This document shows, in pieces, positions 17,133-25,000 of a stretch of 64,000 bases of DNA (positions are counted from its first letter, which is position 1; each line of letters begins with the position of its first letter). The position numbers were made by a program, and so were the translations under genes. The notes beneath the pieces are model-generated. The model made no database searches, had not been told where the DNA came from, and saw only the letters and a program-made list of their open reading frames with translations. This DNA comes from Bog-159 sp049511415 (GTDB lineage Bacteria; Acidobacteriota; Terriglobia; Bryobacterales; Bryobacteraceae): contig JBEKYC010000023.1 in assembly GCA_049511415.1 (NCBI GenBank), positions 26,181-90,180 of the forward strand. The letters are read 5' to 3'.

Positions 17133-17832
17133 AAAGTACCATCCTTTCGCGCACTGTCTCCATGCTTCTGACTACAGAGCGGCTTAACCCGCGCGCCACA
17201 AGCTCGAACACGCGCGCCGTCTTGTCGGAACCGCTGGTTGCTACCGGCCACCCAATCAGGCTAAACCCACGGGGTTGACCGCAGCCTTGTAATGTCACCC
17301 TGGCCTCGCCGGCATGGTCGGGGAGGGCATTCGCCGCGACCAGCACGTCGGCTGGAAATCCAGAGCTGCTGGGATAGCTCCCGACACCCTCGTTGGCTTT
17401 GTCATTTCCGATTAGAAGCCAGTCGCCGCGGGGTGAAAACACGAGAGGGTCATGAGTGTTGGACAAGGTAGGAATCGAAGTGCTCACTTGGCTGGGGACA
17501 TTTGGCCCTGGAGCGTAGGCGCCATCCGAGCAAAAGACCGGCCACTCCGCCGCTGCCTGCCACGATAGGTAGAGTGGCGTACGGTCCCCCGGATTCTTGA
17601 GCGGCCACGTAGCCCCGGCAAAATCGCTGGGAAAGCTTCCAGACCATGAAATTCCACCATTCGTCCCGAAGATGACATAGCCATTTGTATCCGGGTAGCA
17701 ATAAATGGCCGTAATGACCCAGCCTTCGTTCTGCACGTAATTCTTGGCCATTGACCTAAAATCAGGCGGCAAGTTCGCGTTGGTGACATACCGGCCGGTT
17801 GTTCCGAAGATCATCCAAGCAGTGGTCGCCAC
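17116..17832 (-). CDS. Internally repeated protein co-transcribed with the papain-like gene
   Basis: 238 residues without signal peptide or membrane segment. The first 170 residues contain four diverged repeats built on a hydrophobic-F-x-(T/S)-x-G core and a later P-DF/DV: AWMIFGTTGRYVTNANLPPD, GYVIFGTNGGISWSGSFPSD, WPVFCSDGAYAPGPNVPSQ and PLVFSPRGDWLLIGND. This suggests a small beta-propeller or beta-trefoil-like scaffold. The C-terminus (ARVFELVARGLSRSVVRSME, about 204-223) is helical and basic. I do not recognise the family. It overlaps the start of the downstream 849-residue gene by 17 bases, so the pair is almost certainly one operon. The upstream region carries AT-rich tandem repeats. 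Confidence 0.6.
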   Translation of the reverse strand: MATTAWMIFGTTGRYVTNANLPPDFRSMAKNYVQNEGWVITAIYCYPDTNGYVIFGTNGGISWSGSFPSDFAGATWPLKNPGDRTPLYLSWQAAAEWPVFCSDGAYAPGPNVPSQVSTSIPTLSNTHDPLVFSPRGDWLLIGNDKANEGVGSYPSSSGFPADVLVAANALPDHAGEARVTLQGCGQPRGFSLIGWPVATSGSDKTARVFELVARGLSRSVVRSMETVRERMVLYAYNC

Positions 17833-18666
17833 GATTAACCTCTTGTCCGGCCGCCTCGGCGCACCTAGGTCAATGGTTCTGGGTTAGCCTTATGACCGAT
17901 CATGAGCTATATGGCGTGCAATGTATCTCAAGTTACGACAATCTCAGACAGGGAACCGCACCGTGACTGCGGGCCAAGTTTCGGAGCAACACCTCCGCGT
18001 CACAGTATCCGGGATTTCCCTGACTGTCTCCCGGATTTCAGGATTATACATCCGAACGGGCCCGTTTGCAACTGTTATTTAAACGGTTATTTTAACGGTT
18101 AATTAAACCAGTGTTAATTAAATCAGAGGGAGAATCGTCCAACACAAGACGAAGGTGAAACGAGGGTCCGTTTCCAATGGTCGATGAGCATCCCACACAA
18201 GGCGGGTGGTGAATAGGCGGCGTAGACGACATCCGCCTGCTGGCGCCGATAGATGCCCCGAGGACCTATCGGGCCGGGAGTCTGGCGTATTTTACAGCGG
18301 CGATTCACGGTCTTCGCCAAGCCGGAGTGCCCGGTTCCCGGTTGCAGGACCACGGCTACGGCCCATCGAGCCGATTTGAAGCAGAAGATCGCAGGGTTGA
18401 AGCAGCGGCCGCCGCCGTTCACACCTCCTCCCAAAAATCCGTCCGCCACCCACCTCTCATCTCTTCAATAACCTACCGGCCACTCTCCCCACTTCGCCCC
18501 CAAAATCGCAGCCATCGCCGTGCTAGCCTCATGTCGGGAAATCGCACATCAGTGGCCCGGAAACTCTGCCGGACCCATCCGATTGTCCCCACCGCAAATT
18601 GGTTTTGCCCATTTTGCAACTAATTGTAAATAAACCATCTATTGGCTTCGTTCGTAATTTTGCCAT
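17833..18666. other. 834-base stretch without a supported gene
   Basis: Both strands carry only short, compositionally odd frames (for example 18123-18449 on the minus strand), with no ribosome site or family resemblance. The left part, next to the 238-residue protein, presumably holds its promoter. The middle has the AT-rich tandem repeat at 18070-18120. The right part (18250-18600) is proline/arginine-rich in every frame, as expected of non-coding or decayed GC-rich DNA. Confidence 0.6.
18070..18120. repeat. AT-rich short tandem repeats (12-base unit)
   Basis: Successive units are AACTGTTATTTA (18070), AACGGTTATTTT (18082), AACGGTTAATTA (18094) and a longer variant AACCAGTGTTAATTA (18106-18120). 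Two TTAATTAA-containing ends occur in a strongly GC-rich setting. The helical phasing (12 bases) and position about 240 bases upstream of the 17832 start fit a protein-binding array or a decayed iteron. No function can be proven from sequence. Confidence 0.6.
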
Positions 18667-19107
18667 ATGCCGACCGAAAAACAAATCGCGGCCAACCGCC
18701 GCAATTCTCAAGCGTCCACCGGACCTCGTACCGCCCGCGGCAAGTCCTTCAGCCGCCTCAACAGTCTCCGTCACGGCCTGCGCGCCAAAACCGTGCCGTT
18801 GCCCGCCGAAGACCCGCGCCTTCTCGCCCAATTCCGCCGCCTCTTCATGGCCTCCTGCCGCTCCCCCACCCCCGATCAGATCCGTCTCCTCGAGCAAATG
18901 GCCCAGGCGCGCGCCAGTCAGTTCCACTGGCAGCGCATCGAAAACCAGATCCTCGCCGCCGCCGATTCCGTTTCGAGCATCATGCCTCTCCTCGACCGGC
19001 TCTCCCAGCGCCAGACCCGCTACCAGCGCGCCTTTTTGAACGCCTGCCGCCAATACCGACGCGCCACCCGCCGCAAGCCTCAAACGGAGCAAATGTCCGA
19101 GGCTTGA
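18667..19107 (+). CDS. Conserved small basic protein (AANRRNSQ.STGPRT family)
   Basis: 146 residues. The N-terminus reads QIAANRRNSQASTGPRTARG then SRLNSLRHGLRAK, a motif of a widespread but uncharacterised bacterial family often present in many copies per genome. The rest is helical and rich in Arg/Gln (PDQIRLLEQMAQARASQFHW). No catalytic residues are evident. It ends four bases before valS. Because the family is scattered and sporadic, it may be linked to mobile DNA, but nothing here shows that directly. Confidence 0.75.
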   Translation: MPTEKQIAANRRNSQASTGPRTARGKSFSRLNSLRHGLRAKTVPLPAEDPRLLAQFRRLFMASCRSPTPDQIRLLEQMAQARASQFHWQRIENQILAAADSVSSIMPLLDRLSQRQTRYQRAFLNACRQYRRATRRKPQTEQMSEA

Positions 19108-19111
19108 TATC

Positions 19112-21790
19112 ATGGTACTTTCCATGCAAATTGAGAAGGTTTACGAGCCCCAACGGTTCGAGCCGCATTGGGCCCAGTGGTGGATCGACTCCGGTGTCTT
19201 CCATGCCTCCGAGAAGGCCCAGCCGCGCGTTTTTTCGCTGGTCATTCCACCCCCCAACGTCACCGGATCGCTCCACATCGGCCACATGCTGGAGCACGCC
19301 GAAATCGATGTCACCGTGCGCTGGCACCGCATGCGCGGCGATAACACCCTCTGGCTCCCCGGCACCGACCATGCCGGCATCGCCACCCAGATGGTCGTCG
19401 AGCGCAAGCTCGCCGACGAGGGCCTCGACCGCCGCACCTTGGGCCGCGACAAATTCATCGCGCGCGTCTGGGAATGGAAACAACAATACGGCGACACCAT
19501 CAAGCGCCAGATGATCCGCCTGGGCGCTAGCTGCGACTGGAGCCGCGAGCGCTTCACCCTCGACCCCGGCCTCTCCCGCGCCGTCCGCGAGGTCTTCGTC
19601 CGCCTCTACGAAAAAGGCCTGATCTACCGCGGCGAGTACATGGTCAACTGGTGCCCCCGGTGCCACACCGCCCTTTCCGACCTGGAAGTCAAGAACACCG
19701 AAACCCAAGGCCATCTCTGGCATATCCGCTATCCGGTGACCGATTCGGACACGCCGACGGGATACGTGGTGGTCGCCACCACGCGCCCGGAAACCATGCT
19801 CGGAGACACCGCCGTAGCGGTCAACGCCAAAGACCCGCGCTACTTCCACCTGCATGGCCGCACCGTCGACCTGCCGTTGATGAATCGCCAGATCCCCGTC
19901 ATCCTCGACGATCTGGCCGACCCGCAATTCGGCACCGGCGCCGTTAAAGTCACGCCCGCCCACGATCCCAACGATTTCGAAGCCGGCAAGCGCCACAACC
20001 TGCCGCGCATCAAAGTGATCGATGAAAACGGCCAAATGACCGCCGAAGCCGGTCCCTACGCCGGCCTGGATCGCTTCGAAGCCCGCAAACGCGTGGTCGA
20101 AGACCTCGAGCGCCTGGGCCTGCTCGAAAAGGTCGAGCCATACGTGCTGTCGATCGGCCGCTGCGATCGCTGCAAGACCGTCGTCGAGCCTCTCATCTCC
20201 ACGCAGTGGTTCGTGCGCACCAAGCCGCTCGCCGAAAAAGCCATCGATGTGGTGGAAACCGGCCGCATCCAGTTCATCCCCGAAAACTGGACCAAAACCT
20301 ATTACGAGTGGATGTACAACATCCGCGACTGGTGCATCTCGCGCCAACTCTGGTGGGGCCATCGCATCCCCGCCTGGCACTGCCAGGAGTGCAACGAGAT
20401 CGTCGTGGCGCGCGAAGCGCCGTCCACCTGCCCGCGCTGCGGTTCCTCCCAACTCGTGCAGGACCCTGATGTGCTCGACACCTGGTTCAGCTCCGGCCTC
20501 TGGCCGTTTTCCACGCTGGGCTGGCCCGACGACACCGCCGATCTCAAACTCTTTTACCCCACTTCGCTGCTGATTACCGGCTTCGACATCCTGTTCTTCT
20601 GGGTCGCCCGCATGATCATGCTGGGCTGCGAGTTCATGGGCGAGATTCCCTTCCGCCAGGTCTACATCCACGGCCTGGTGCGCGATGCCGAACGCCAGAA
20701 GATGTCCAAAACCCGCGGCAACACCATCGATCCGCTGGTGGTCACCGAGAAGTACGGCACCGACGCCGTGCGCATGGCGCTGCTGCTGGGCGCCGCGCCC
20801 GGCACCGACATCGTGCTTTCCGAAGACCGCATGGAATCCACGCGCTCCTTCGCCAACAAGATCTGGAACGCCGCGCGCCTGCTGTTCGTGAACATGGAGC
20901 GCTCCGGCGTCGAGCCGTGGCTGCCCAACCGCCTGGAAACCTTCCGCCCGGAGGCGCAGCCATCCATCGAAGTCGCCGTCGAAGACCGCTGGATCTTCAG
21001 CCGCCTGAATACCTGCGCCGAGCAGGTGAATCGTGCCATCGAGCAGTATCGTTATCACGAAGCCGCGCAATTGCTCTGGCATTTCTTCTGGCACGAATTC
21101 TGCGATTGGTATCTGGAACTGAAGAAACCGAGCTTCCAGGAAAATTCGGGCCTCAACGCCGATTGGCGCAACGTGCTGGCGGCTTTCGAAACTGCCCTGC
21201 GCCTGCTGCATCCGGCCATGCCGTTCCTGACCGAGGAGCTATGGCAACGCTTGAAGGGCAATGCCCCGCGCCCGGAGTCCATCGCGCTCGCTGAGTACCC
21301 CCAATATCGCCGCCAGAATGCCGACCATGAGGCCGAACGCGAAATCGGCGTGTTGCAGGAAATCGTCACCAGCGCCCGTACGCTGCGCACCGAAATGAAG
21401 CTCGATCCGAAGCTTCAACTGCAAGGTGCGCTCCACGCGCGCGGCGATGCTCTCGAAATCGGACCGCGCCACACCGCCGCCATCCGCCGCCTCGCCGGCG
21501 TCACGCTCGAATTCAGCTCCGATCCCGCGCCGGCCGGCGCCGCCACTCGCTCCACCTCGCAGTTCGATCTCGTGCTCCACGTGCCCAGAACCGAGATCGA
21601 GGCCCAGCGCCGACGCCTCCAGAAAGAGCACGATCAGCTCGTCAAAAACATCACCAGTATCGATCTCCAGCTTGCCGACGAAGCCTCGCTCAGCCGCAAG
21701 CCGCCACACGTGGTCGCTTCCCTCCGCGCCAAGATAGCCGACTACGAAGCGCAGCTCGCGAAAGTGAAGGCCGCCCTGGAAGGTCTATGA
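19112..21790 (+). CDS. valS: Valyl-tRNA synthetase
   Basis: 892 residues, full length for the bacterial enzyme. It charges tRNA-Val with valine in the cytoplasm. The class I signature HIGH is at about residues 55-58 within PPPNVTGSLHIGHMLEHA, and KMSKT is at about 530. The editing CP1 domain contains TTRPETMLGDTAVAVN. A tRNA-anticodon-binding domain and a C-terminal coiled-coil arm (about 825-890; EIEAQRRRLQKEHDQLVKNI) follow. Either ATG 19112 or ATG 19124 may be the start. The next gene overlaps by four bases (ATGA), so it heads a translationally coupled valS-birA-coaX operon. Confidence 0.97.
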   Translation: MVLSMQIEKVYEPQRFEPHWAQWWIDSGVFHASEKAQPRVFSLVIPPPNVTGSLHIGHMLEHAEIDVTVRWHRMRGDNTLWLPGTDHAGIATQMVVERKLADEGLDRRTLGRDKFIARVWEWKQQYGDTIKRQMIRLGASCDWSRERFTLDPGLSRAVREVFVRLYEKGLIYRGEYMVNWCPRCHTALSDLEVKNTETQGHLWHIRYPVTDSDTPTGYVVVATTRPETMLGDTAVAVNAKDPRYFHLHGRTVDLPLMNRQIPVILDDLADPQFGTGAVKVTPAHDPNDFEAGKRHNLPRIKVIDENGQMTAEAGPYAGLDRFEARKRVVEDLERLGLLEKVEPYVLSIGRCDRCKTVVEPLISTQWFVRTKPLAEKAIDVVETGRIQFIPENWTKTYYEWMYNIRDWCISRQLWWGHRIPAWHCQECNEIVVAREAPSTCPRCGSSQLVQDPDVLDTWFSSGLWPFSTLGWPDDTADLKLFYPTSLLITGFDILFFWVARMIMLGCEFMGEIPFRQVYIHGLVRDAERQKMSKTRGNTIDPLVVTEKYGTDAVRMALLLGAAPGTDIVLSEDRMESTRSFANKIWNAARLLFVNMERSGVEPWLPNRLETFRPEAQPSIEVAVEDRWIFSRLNTCAEQVNRAIEQYRYHEAAQLLWHFFWHEFCDWYLELKKPSFQENSGLNADWRNVLAAFETALRLLHPAMPFLTEELWQRLKGNAPRPESIALAEYPQYRRQNADHEAEREIGVLQEIVTSARTLRTEMKLDPKLQLQGALHARGDALEIGPRHTAAIRRLAGVTLEFSSDPAPAGAATRSTSQFDLVLHVPRTEIEAQRRRLQKEHDQLVKNITSIDLQLADEASLSRKPPHVVASLRAKIADYEAQLAKVKAALEGL

Positions 21791-22512
21791 GGCCGTTCGA
21801 TATCCCCGGCCGCCAAGTCTCGTTCTTCGAGTCCATCACCTCCACCATGCACGAAGCCGCCGCCCTTGCCGCCGCGGGCTGCGCATCCGGAACTGCCGTG
21901 GTCGCCGAGGAACAGACCGCCGGCCAGGGACGTCACGGCCACACCTGGCACTCCGAACCAGGATCCGGCCTTTATGTTTCGGTCGTCTTGCGGCTGTCGC
22001 CCCAGCCCCTCTTGACGCTGGCCCTGGGTTTGGCCACCGCCGAAGCCATCGCGCGCGTGACTGACCTGAGACCCGATCTCCGCTGGCCCAACGACATCAT
22101 GCTCGGCGAAAAGAAGACCGCCGGCATCCTGGTGCAGCTCGTCGACACAGCCGCCATCGCCGGCATCGGCATCAACGTGAATCATCCGATCTTCCCGCCC
22201 GAGATCGCCCACGAAGCCACCTCGCTGCGCCTCGCCGCCGGCCACCCGCACTCGCGCGAAGACCTGCTGCGCACCCTGCTCCCGACTATCGATAGCTTCT
22301 GCCGCATGTTGGTCGAAGGCGGACCGAAGCCAATCCTCGATCTCTTCGAGCAACACTCCACCTACGCGAGAGGCAAGCGAGTCCAGATCGATCAACCCGG
22401 AGGTATCATCACCGGGACCACCGCCGGCCTGGACCCCAACGGCTTCCTGAAACTGCGCACCGATGACGGCCGCGAAACACTTATACTAGCCGGAGGAGTC
22501 CGCCCGATCTGA
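21787..22512 (+). CDS. birA: Biotin--[acetyl-CoA-carboxylase] ligase, single-function form
   Basis: 241 residues. It lacks the N-terminal DNA-binding domain of E. coli BirA, so it acts only as a ligase. It activates biotin with ATP and transfers it to carrier lysines. Motifs are AEEQTAGQGRHGHTWHSEPG (biotinyl-AMP loop), WPNDIMLGEKKTAGIL (catalytic lysine region) and GIGINVNHP. The C-terminal SH3-like domain has KRVQIDQPGGIITGTTAGLD. It starts within the valS stop and is followed 19 bases later by coaX. Confidence 0.95.
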   Translation: MRPFDIPGRQVSFFESITSTMHEAAALAAAGCASGTAVVAEEQTAGQGRHGHTWHSEPGSGLYVSVVLRLSPQPLLTLALGLATAEAIARVTDLRPDLRWPNDIMLGEKKTAGILVQLVDTAAIAGIGINVNHPIFPPEIAHEATSLRLAAGHPHSREDLLRTLLPTIDSFCRMLVEGGPKPILDLFEQHSTYARGKRVQIDQPGGIITGTTAGLDPNGFLKLRTDDGRETLILAGGVRPI

Positions 22513-22531
22513 ACCATCGTGCCTAAACACC

Positions 22532-23302
22532 ATGCTCCTGGCCCTCGACGTAGGCAACAGCAACATCACCATAGGCGCTTTCAACCAGCGCCAGCTGATC
22601 AGCCATTGGCGCCTCCGTACTGTCCACGGCCAGACCGCCGACGAGTGGGGAGTCCTCCTCCGCAACCTATTTGCGCTAGCTTCGCTCGATTCCCCCGGTG
22701 TGGATGCCATCATCATCGCCAGCGTCGTTCCGCCGCTCGACGCCAGCCTGGCCGCCATGGCCCAGCGCTACTTCCAAATCGATCCGCTGTTCGTCACCCC
22801 CCAAACCGACATCGGCATGCCCATCTGCTACGACGATCCGAATCAAGTCGGCGCCGATCGTCTGGTCAATGCCGTAGCCGCCTATCAGAAATACGGTGGG
22901 CCGTGCGTCGTCGTGGATCTCGGCACCACCATCAACTTCGATGTGATCTCCGCCGCCGGCGAGTATCTCGGAGGCTGCATCGCCATCGGCATCGGCATCT
23001 CCATCGAAGCCCTGTTCTCGAAGACCGCCCGCTTGCCCATGGTGGATTTTCGCGAGCCCGTCAAAGTCATCGGCAGTAACACCGTGGCCAGTATGCAGTC
23101 AGGCTTGTACTATGGAGCACTGGGCATGATCGATGGCATTTTGGATCGCCTCATCGCCGAGCTAGGCCCCCGTACGCAATGCGTCGCCACCGGCGGTCAG
23201 GCGGCGCTCATCGCCCGCGGCTCGCGCCATCTGCAACATATCGACGAGCACCTCACGCTCGCCGGTCTCGAACTCATCTGGGAACGGAACGCCGCCAAGT
23301 GA
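22532..23302 (+). CDS. coaX: Type III pantothenate kinase
   Basis: 256 residues of the ASKHA fold. The phosphate-1 motif is MLLALDVGNSNITIGAF with the catalytic aspartate at position 6. GADRLVNAVAAY and VDLGTTINFDVIS are the phosphate-2 and pantothenate-site motifs of CoaX. It carries out the first step of coenzyme A synthesis. BirA/CoaX adjacency is common in many phyla. The following GTG start overlaps its stop by four bases. Confidence 0.96.
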   Translation: MLLALDVGNSNITIGAFNQRQLISHWRLRTVHGQTADEWGVLLRNLFALASLDSPGVDAIIIASVVPPLDASLAAMAQRYFQIDPLFVTPQTDIGMPICYDDPNQVGADRLVNAVAAYQKYGGPCVVVDLGTTINFDVISAAGEYLGGCIAIGIGISIEALFSKTARLPMVDFREPVKVIGSNTVASMQSGLYYGALGMIDGILDRLIAELGPRTQCVATGGQAALIARGSRHLQHIDEHLTLAGLELIWERNAAK

Positions 23303-23979
23303 GTGACTGGATCTACAACTACTTCAATTACTACACCGAGATCGAGCAGCACTTTCAGCAGGCCCGCGGCACCAGCCTCTTCCTGCTCTCGCCGCTCGAT
23401 TGGGCCCTGATCGAAACCTGGAAGGACGCGGATGTGCCGCTCGAAGCCGTGCTGCGCGGCATCGACGCGGCTTTCGAAAAATGGCGCGGCCGCCGCCAAA
23501 AAGCCCAAATGGTGAACTCCCTGGCCTTCTGCGCGCAAGCCGTGCTCACCGAGGCGCAAGTGATGGCCGGCACGATGCAACGCCCCGCCGTGCGCGAATC
23601 CGCGCCACCCTTCCCATTAGACGATCTGCGCGCGTATCTGTCACACAACGCGGAAGCCGTCCGCCACGCCGGTGCCGAATTCGCCGAAATCGCCGCGGCC
23701 CTGGAACGGCTCGCCGCCGAAGCCGAGGCGCACTATGCGGATCTGGAAGATCTGGAGCGGCGTCTTACTGTTCTAGAGGAGAAAGCCCTGGCCGCCGCGC
23801 GCTCTCGGCAGTCCGAAGAACAGTTATTGACCGCGCGCCGCGAACTCGATGCCCAGCTTCGCCCCTACCGCTCTAAAATGACCGCTGAGCATCTGGCATT
23901 ACTGGAAAAGCAGTATCTGGAACGCAACTTATTGGAGCAGGCGGGCTTGCCCCGCTTCAGTCTCTTCTATATGCGCTGA
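23299..23979 (+). CDS. Conserved hypothetical protein, coiled coil, last gene of the valS operon
   Basis: 226 residues from a GTG that overlaps the coaX stop (GTGA). The N-terminal part (DWIYNYFNYYTEIEQHFQQA, LFLLSPLDWALIETWKDADV, LEAVLRGIDAAFEKW) is a compact helical domain. Residues about 125-190 form a heptad coiled coil (AALERLAAEAEAHYADLEDL). The end (AEHLALLEKQYLERNLLEQA) is helical too. There is no signal peptide or membrane segment. I do not recognise the family. Position suggests a cytoplasmic housekeeping accessory role, but that is inference only. A strong terminator follows. Confidence 0.75.
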   Translation: MSDWIYNYFNYYTEIEQHFQQARGTSLFLLSPLDWALIETWKDADVPLEAVLRGIDAAFEKWRGRRQKAQMVNSLAFCAQAVLTEAQVMAGTMQRPAVRESAPPFPLDDLRAYLSHNAEAVRHAGAEFAEIAAALERLAAEAEAHYADLEDLERRLTVLEEKALAAARSRQSEEQLLTARRELDAQLRPYRSKMTAEHLALLEKQYLERNLLEQAGLPRFSLFYMR

Positions 23980-24059
23980 ACATCGGATGTTACAGTCCGG
24001 TTGCAACTCTCGGGGCATTTTTTGCGTCATACAAAGTGTAAGCGACCTCTTTCGAGTTA

Positions 24060-24125
24060 GGTTCCGATCCGAGGATGCGGAACCGGCTGGCGGGCATGCT
24101 CCTCCGAGTGCCCGCCGGCTTTTTC
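24060..24125 (+). terminator. Double-hairpin intrinsic terminator behind the valS-birA-coaX operon
   Basis: Hairpin one pairs GGTTCCG (24060-24066) with CGGAACC (24078-24084). Hairpin two pairs GGCGGGCA (24089-24096) with TGCCCGCC (24109-24116) and is followed within three bases by TTTTT. The 80 bases between the preceding stop and hairpin one contain no gene. The arrangement would also fit the 3' end of a small RNA, which cannot be decided from sequence. Confidence 0.8.
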
Positions 24126-24127
24126 TT

Positions 24128-25000
24128 CTACGGACATCCGTAACGCACACCTGCGGGCACCTCCCGGCGCGTCACCCGAAAGATGACGAAACGTCCCTTT
24201 TCGCGGGCATGGTAATAGAGCGACAGCCCGTCCGGCGAGAGGGCCGGTCCTTCCGCAAAGCCATGGATGGCGCTCACCAGGCTTGGGGAACCAAACGGCT
24301 CGTCGGCACTCGGCCGGACCGCGCCCCAAATCTGCGGCTCCGCGTCGGGGCGTATCACGCGCACGCGCGTGAAGAACAGCTCCCGCCCGTCGGATGAAAC
24401 CGCGGGCGCGTACTCCAGTTCGCCGGTGTTCACGAGTTTCAAGATCCGGTCGCTGTCCGGCGCACGCGCGAATCCATCGCCGTGCCGCGTCGCGATGAAC
24501 AGATCCGCGGTCTGCGGCGTGCCTTTGGCACTGAACTGGCTGTCGACCGCGTACAACGTCTGGCCATCGGCGCTGATCTCGGCGTCGAAGTTCACCCAGC
24601 CGGCCATGTGACGCGAAATCCCGGGCACGAGTTCGATGCCAGTGGCCACACCGCCCGAGAACCGCGCCCGATAGATCGTCGAGTAAGTCGTCGGGTAACT
24701 GCGCGTCGACACGAAGTACAACTCCCCCACGCAACTTACTGACGGGACGCCCTCCAGCGCAGGGGTATTGACTCCCTGGATCTCGCCGCGATACACAAAA
24801 TGCAGATCGTCGATTCTCTCGGCATAATGCAGGTTTGTGTTCACCGCCGCATCGTTGCGGTTATTGAATAGAAGATAGCGGCTGTCGTGGGTGACAAATG
24901 GCTCCATGGCGTCACCCGTATAATCGGCGATGGTCACCCGCTCCGGCTGCTGGAACACGGTGTACGGCAGCGCCGCCAGCAGGAGCAGCCAGCTAGGCAT
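24128..25000 (-). CDS. Exported TolB/WD40-like beta-propeller protein
   Basis: 290 residues from the ATG at 25000; an ATG at 25033 is also open but lies inside the preceding gene. A short signal peptide (MPSWLLLLAALPYTVFQ) leads into PD40-type blades: AMEPFVTHDSRYLLFNNRND, FDAEISADGQTLYAVDSQFS, YAPAVSSDGRELFFTRVRV and GPALSPDGLSLYYHAREKGR. It overlaps the ABC permease stop by eight bases, so it is coupled to the exporter genes and may be its periplasmic companion. The substrate is unknown. Confidence 0.8.
   Translation of the reverse strand: MPSWLLLLAALPYTVFQQPERVTIADYTGDAMEPFVTHDSRYLLFNNRNDAAVNTNLHYAERIDDLHFVYRGEIQGVNTPALEGVPSVSCVGELYFVSTRSYPTTYSTIYRARFSGGVATGIELVPGISRHMAGWVNFDAEISADGQTLYAVDSQFSAKGTPQTADLFIATRHGDGFARAPDSDRILKLVNTGELEYAPAVSSDGRELFFTRVRVIRPDAEPQIWGAVRPSADEPFGSPSLVSAIHGFAEGPALSPDGLSLYYHAREKGRFVIFRVTRREVPAGVRYGCP

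Noticed and set aside
18123..18449. 108-codon open frame on the minus strand in the gene-free stretch
   Set aside because: No ribosome site, no family-like motif, and an odd Arg/Cys/Pro composition; competing frames on the plus strand look equally random.
18980..21211. A 743-codon open frame on the strand opposite valS, and similar long antisense frames opposite 1660-4368, 29650-32463 and 51781-54894
   Set aside because: They are opposite strongly supported genes, have low-complexity Ala/Gly/His/Arg composition and lack starts or families. They are side effects of high GC content.
24056..24084. GGTTCCGATCC stretch resembling a tRNA T-arm
   Set aside because: No acceptor or anticodon arms fit around it; it is better explained as the first hairpin of the terminator region.
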